Translations under genes and position numbers: made by a program
In this document: positions 5,220 through 8,185 of the stretch, in pieces
How positions within the stretch are numbered: the stretch's first letter is position 1
Layout: every line of letters starts with the position of its first letter
Assembly: GCA_937950105.1 (NCBI GenBank)
Contig: CALFEM010000373.1
Location: forward strand, 1-8,185
Direction of reading: 5' to 3'
DNA from: an uncultured Alphaproteobacteria bacterium
GTDB lineage: Bacteria; Pseudomonadota; Alphaproteobacteria; Rhizobiales; Hyphomicrobiaceae
Length of the DNA: 8,185 nucleotides
Notes under the pieces: model-generated
The model's input: the letters and a program-made list of their open reading frames with translations, nothing else
What the model was told of the DNA's origin: nothing
Database searches by the model: none

Positions 5220-6881
5220 ATGCTGACCAAGCTCAAAGGCGGCCGCGTCTATGACCCGGCCAACGGTGTCGACGGTGTCATCCGCGACATCTACGTGCGC
5301 GACGGCCGCATCGTCACTGCCGACGCGACCGCCAAGGTCGATGCCGAGATCGACGTGACCGGCCGCATCGTCATGGCCGGTGCCATCGACCCGCACACGC
5401 ACATCGGCGGCGGCAAGATGACCATCGCGCGCACCATGCTGCCCGAGGACCATCGCGGTCACGAGCGCCACCGCAGCGACATCCTGCGCTCGGGCACCGG
5501 GTTCGCGGTACCGTCCACGCTCGCCGCCGGCTACCGTTACGCCGAGATGGGCTACACCGCCTGCTTCGAGCCCGCCATGCTGCCCGCCAATGCGCGCCAG
5601 GCGCACATGGAAATGGGCGACACGCCGATGGTCGACAAAGGCGCTTTCGCCATGCTCGGCTCGGACGATTTCCTGCTGCGCCAGATGGCGGCGCGCGACG
5701 ACTTCGAGGCGATCAAGGACTACATCGCCTGGACCATGCATGCCGCACAGGCGATCGCCGTCAAGGTTGTCAATCCGGGCGGCATCTCGGCGTTCAAGTT
5801 CAACCAGCGCATGCTCGACCTCGACGAGAGCCACGTTCACTACGGGGTCACGCCGCGCCAGATCCTGCGCACGCTGTCGAAGGGCCTCAAGGAGCTCGGC
5901 GTCACGCATCCGCTGCATGTGCACGGCTGCAACCTCGGCGTCCCCGGCAATCTCGGCACCACGCTCAAGACCATCGAGGCGATGGATGGCCTGCCGGTTC
6001 ACCTGACGCACATCCAGTTCCACAGCTATGGCACCGAGGGCGACAACAAGTTCTCGTCCGGCGCGGCGCAGGTGGCGGAGCTGTTCAACAAGCACAAGAA
6101 CGTGTCGATGGACGTCGGCCAGATCCTGTTCGGGCAGACCTGCACGGCCTCCGGCGACAGCATGCGCCAGTACGGCAACACGAAGTCGGCGAACCCGAAG
6201 AAGTGGGTGTGCATGGACATCGAGTGCGATGCCGGTTGCGGCGTCGTGCCGATGAAGTATCGCGACAAGAGCTTCGTCAACGCGCTGCAATGGGCCATCG
6301 GCCTCGAGATCTTCCTGCTCGCCGACGATCCCTGGCGCGTGTTCCTGACCACCGATCACCCGAACGGTGCGCCCTTCACCACGTATCCGCACCTGATCCG
6401 GCTGCTCATGGACAAGGGCTTCCGCCGCGACATGCTGCAGAAGATCCACCCCGACGCGCAGAAGGCCTCGATCGTCGGCACGCTCGACCGCGAGTACACC
6501 CTGTACGAGATCGCGATCATGACGCGTGCGGGTCCGGCGCGGAGCCTCGGCCTCAAGGACCGCGGCCACCTCGGCCCCGGCGCCAACGCCGACATCACCG
6601 TCTACAAGGACAATGCCGACCGCGAAGCGATGTTCACGACGCCCGAGTACGTGTTCAAGAACGGCGAGATCATCGTCCGCGACGGCCGCATCACCAAGGT
6701 CGTGCAGGGCGCGACGCACGTCGCCAGGCCCGACTACGATCCGGCAATCGAGAAGCGCCTGCGCGACTACTTCGCGCGCTACCACACCGTCAGCTTCGAC
6801 AACTTCAAGGTCGGCGACGACGAGATCATCCAGCACGACAAGGGCAGCATCATCGTGCAGCCGACGGGAGCGCGCGTGTGA
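5220..6881 (+). CDS. fhcA: Formyltransferase/hydrolase complex subunit A (formyl-methylofuran hydrolase)
   Basis: The 553-aa protein is an FwdA/FmdA-type amidohydrolase that cleaves formyl-methylofuran to formate. Visible active-site features, numbered on this protein: H59-T-H61-I-G-G-G (first metal pair), K182 in A-V-K-V-V-N-P-G-G-I-S (candidate carboxylated lysine bridging two zinc ions), H233-V-H235 (L-H-V-H-G-C-N-L-G), H261 and H264 in V-H-L-T-H-I-Q-F-H, and D379 in T-T-D-H-P-N-G. W-V-C-M-D-I-E-C-D-A-G-C at about 329-340 is a conserved family stretch. All the expected metal-ligand types are present, so it should be the active hydrolase. Its length fits the family. Its stop overlaps the start of fhcD by one base (TGATG). 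The individual ligand roles are taken from the amidohydrolase superfamily and FwdA by analogy. Confidence 0.96.
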   Translation: MLTKLKGGRVYDPANGVDGVIRDIYVRDGRIVTADATAKVDAEIDVTGRIVMAGAIDPHTHIGGGKMTIARTMLPEDHRGHERHRSDILRSGTGFAVPSTLAAGYRYAEMGYTACFEPAMLPANARQAHMEMGDTPMVDKGAFAMLGSDDFLLRQMAARDDFEAIKDYIAWTMHAAQAIAVKVVNPGGISAFKFNQRMLDLDESHVHYGVTPRQILRTLSKGLKELGVTHPLHVHGCNLGVPGNLGTTLKTIEAMDGLPVHLTHIQFHSYGTEGDNKFSSGAAQVAELFNKHKNVSMDVGQILFGQTCTASGDSMRQYGNTKSANPKKWVCMDIECDAGCGVVPMKYRDKSFVNALQWAIGLEIFLLADDPWRVFLTTDHPNGAPFTTYPHLIRLLMDKGFRRDMLQKIHPDAQKASIVGTLDREYTLYEIAIMTRAGPARSLGLKDRGHLGPGANADITVYKDNADREAMFTTPEYVFKNGEIIVRDGRITKVVQGATHVARPDYDPAIEKRLRDYFARYHTVSFDNFKVGDDEIIQHDKGSIIVQPTGARV

Positions 6882-7810
6882 TGGCGGCAGAGAGCAACAA
6901 CAAGACGCCGATGATCGTCAACGGCATCACCATCGACGACACGTTCGCCGAAGCCTTCGGCATGACCGGCACAGGTATCGTCATCACCGCCGACAGCGCC
7001 AAGTGGGCGATGCAGGCCGCCGTCACCATGACCGGCTTCGGCACTTCGGTGATCGGCTGCGGCGCCGAATGCGGCATCGATCGCGAAATGAGCCCCGACG
7101 AGACGCCCGACGGGCGGCCCGGCGTGCGCTGCCTGATCTTCTCGTTCTCGCCCGACATGGTGGCGGGGCAGCTCAAGAACCGCGTCGGCCAGTGCGTTCT
7201 GACCAGCCCGGGCTCGGCCTGTTACAACGGCCTCGACGCGAAGCAGAAGATCAAGCTGTCCACCGGCTTTCGCTATTTCGGCGACGGCTGGCAGACGGCG
7301 AAGAAGCTCGGCAGCCGCCGCTACTGGCGTGTGCCGGTGATGGACGGCGAGTTCATCGCCGAGGACACCGTCGGCGTAACGACGGAGGCTGTCGGCGGCG
7401 GCAACCTGCTGATCCTCGGCAAGGACCGCGCCGGCCTGCTGGAAACCTGCGAGGCGGCGGTTGCCGCGATCGCGAAGGTCGACGACGTCATCACGCCTTT
7501 CCCCGGCGGCATCGTGCGCTCGGGCTCCAAGGTCGGCTCCAAGTACAAGGGCGTCATCGCCTCGACCAACGACGCCTTCTGTCCGACGTTGCGCGGCGCG
7601 GTGAAGTCGGAACTCTCTCCCGATACTCTCGCAGTGCTCGAGATCGTCATCGACGGGCTCACCTCGAAGTCGGTCGCGGATGCGATGCGCGCGGGGCTCA
7701 AGGCCGTCACCGAGGTCGGGCCGAAGAAAGGCGTCACCCGCGTCAGCGCCGGCAACTACGGCGGCAACCTCGGCCAGCATCACTACCACCTGAAGGAGCT
7801 TCTGCCATGA
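6881..7810 (+). CDS. fhcD: Formylmethanofuran/methylofuran:H4MPT formyltransferase, complex subunit D
   Basis: The 309-aa protein is the bacterial form of Ftr. It moves the formyl group from N5-formyl-H4MPT to methylofuran bound in the Fhc complex, where FhcA then hydrolyses it. Family landmarks seen include M-I-V-N-G-I-T-I-D-D-T-F-A-E-A-F (11-26), G-C-G-A-E-C-G (59-65), F-R-Y-F-G-D-G-W (130-137), P-F-P-G-G-I-V-R-S-G-S-K-V-G-S-K-Y (206-222) and a C-terminal G-N-Y-G-G-N-L-G-Q-H-H-Y-H-L (291-304). Length is close to the roughly 300 aa of archaeal Ftr. The ATG shares its A with the TGA of fhcA and has GGGAG at 6866-6870 as a ribosome binding site, so coupling to fhcA is likely; the stop overlaps fhcC by four bases. 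The same frame is open far upstream inside fhcA, which is a GC-rich artefact. Confidence 0.96.
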   Translation: MAAESNNKTPMIVNGITIDDTFAEAFGMTGTGIVITADSAKWAMQAAVTMTGFGTSVIGCGAECGIDREMSPDETPDGRPGVRCLIFSFSPDMVAGQLKNRVGQCVLTSPGSACYNGLDAKQKIKLSTGFRYFGDGWQTAKKLGSRRYWRVPVMDGEFIAEDTVGVTTEAVGGGNLLILGKDRAGLLETCEAAVAAIAKVDDVITPFPGGIVRSGSKVGSKYKGVIASTNDAFCPTLRGAVKSELSPDTLAVLEIVIDGLTSKSVADAMRAGLKAVTEVGPKKGVTRVSAGNYGGNLGQHHYHLKELLP

Positions 7811-8185
7811 GCCGCCTCACGCTCAAGCTCAAGGCGGCGCCGACCGAACGCGTGGACCTCGGCGGGCTTTTGCCGGGGCTCGTCGCCGGCAAATCCAACG
7901 GCGACATCGAGCGCATTGCGGTCGGCACCTCCGGCAGCGGCCTCACGATCGGCGACCTGTTCACCGTGTCCGGCAGCGCCGGCGACAAGATCGTCATCGC
8001 CAGTGGCTCGGATCGCCTCGACAGCGTCGGTGCCGGATTGACCGCGGGCTCGATCGAGGTCGAAGGCGACATCGGTGCCTACGGCGGCGCCGGCATGACC
8101 GGCGGGCACCTGCTCGTCTCGGGCAACGCCGGCCCCCTGCTCGGCGCGGCGATGAAGAACGGCCTCGTGCACGTCAAGTGCTCGG
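7807..8185 (+). CDS. fhcC: Formyltransferase/hydrolase complex subunit C, 5' part
   Basis: The gene begins at the ATG of an ATGA overlap with the fhcD stop and runs off the right edge after 126 codons, so less than half or about half of the protein is seen. The N-terminus (M-S-R-L-T-L-K-L-K) is followed by D-L-G-G-L-L-P-G-L and then Gly-rich repeats such as G-S-I-E-V-E-G-D-I-G and G-G-H-L-L-V-S-G-N-A-G. This is the right-handed beta-helix pattern (GXGX repeats) shared by FwdC/FmdC and the C-terminal domain of glutamate synthase. In the Fhc complex the C subunit is structural and holds FhcD against the FhcAB part. Position after fhcD matches the known bacterial order B-A-D-C. Confidence 0.93.
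   Translation, partial: MSRLTLKLKAAPTERVDLGGLLPGLVAGKSNGDIERIAVGTSGSGLTIGDLFTVSGSAGDKIVIASGSDRLDSVGAGLTAGSIEVEGDIGAYGGAGMTGGHLLVSGNAGPLLGAAMKNGLVHVKCS

Noticed and set aside
4980..6836. 618-codon open frame on the minus strand opposite fhcB end and fhcA
   Set aside because: It lies almost wholly antisense to fhcA, whose metal-site motifs are intact. The product is an Asp/Arg/Val/Ala-rich, low-information sequence typical of antisense frames in GC-rich codons, with no ribosome binding site or recognisable domain.
6203..6880. Upstream extension of the fhcD frame inside fhcA
   Set aside because: The extension translates to Arg/Pro-rich sequence unlike any formyltransferase; similarity to Ftr begins right after the ATG at 6881, which has a ribosome binding site.

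Overview
The window is GC-rich DNA from a methylotrophic bacterium, most likely an alphaproteobacterium of the Hyphomicrobiales type (Hyphomicrobium, Methyloceanibacter or Methylobacterium relatives). The basis is a tetrahydromethanopterin-linked formyltransferase/hydrolase operon (fhcBADC) next to genes of the kind that accompany PQQ-dependent methanol dehydrogenases. No mobile element, phage gene, CRISPR array, tRNA or rRNA was seen. The genus call is an inference from gene content only.

Left part (1-3678): a gene entering from the left edge encodes the end of a SoxYZ-like fused carrier protein of the quinoprotein-dehydrogenase-associated type (+ strand). It converges on a four-gene minus-strand block, and the two are separated by a strong hairpin with T-runs on both sides, which can serve as a bidirectional terminator. 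Read in its own direction, the minus-strand block is: an mxaD-like START/SRPBCC protein, a seven-repeat YVTN beta-propeller protein, an uncharacterised exported 231-aa protein, and an uncharacterised four-cysteine 123-aa protein. The first three have export signals and the fourth probably has one, so the block looks like a periplasmic accessory set for a methanol or other alcohol quinoprotein dehydrogenase. The dehydrogenase itself is not in the window.

Right part (3900-8185): fhcB, fhcA, fhcD and the start of fhcC lie in one tightly packed + strand operon (15-bp gap, then 1-bp and 4-bp overlaps). The products make the complex that takes the formyl group from formyl-H4MPT to methylofuran and hydrolyses it to formate. 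FhcB keeps a CxxCxxxC...C motif, but the segment where archaeal FwdB carries its metal-binding Cys/Sec reads T-D-V-E-G. This fits a subunit that has lost the redox reaction.

The two blocks are divergent from a 221-bp intergenic region (3679-3899). This puts a predicted periplasmic methanol-oxidation helper and the cytoplasmic formaldehyde-to-formate module back to back, so shared control is plausible but not shown. The least understood genes are the 123-aa and 231-aa proteins, which are translationally coupled, and the SoxYZ-like carrier.
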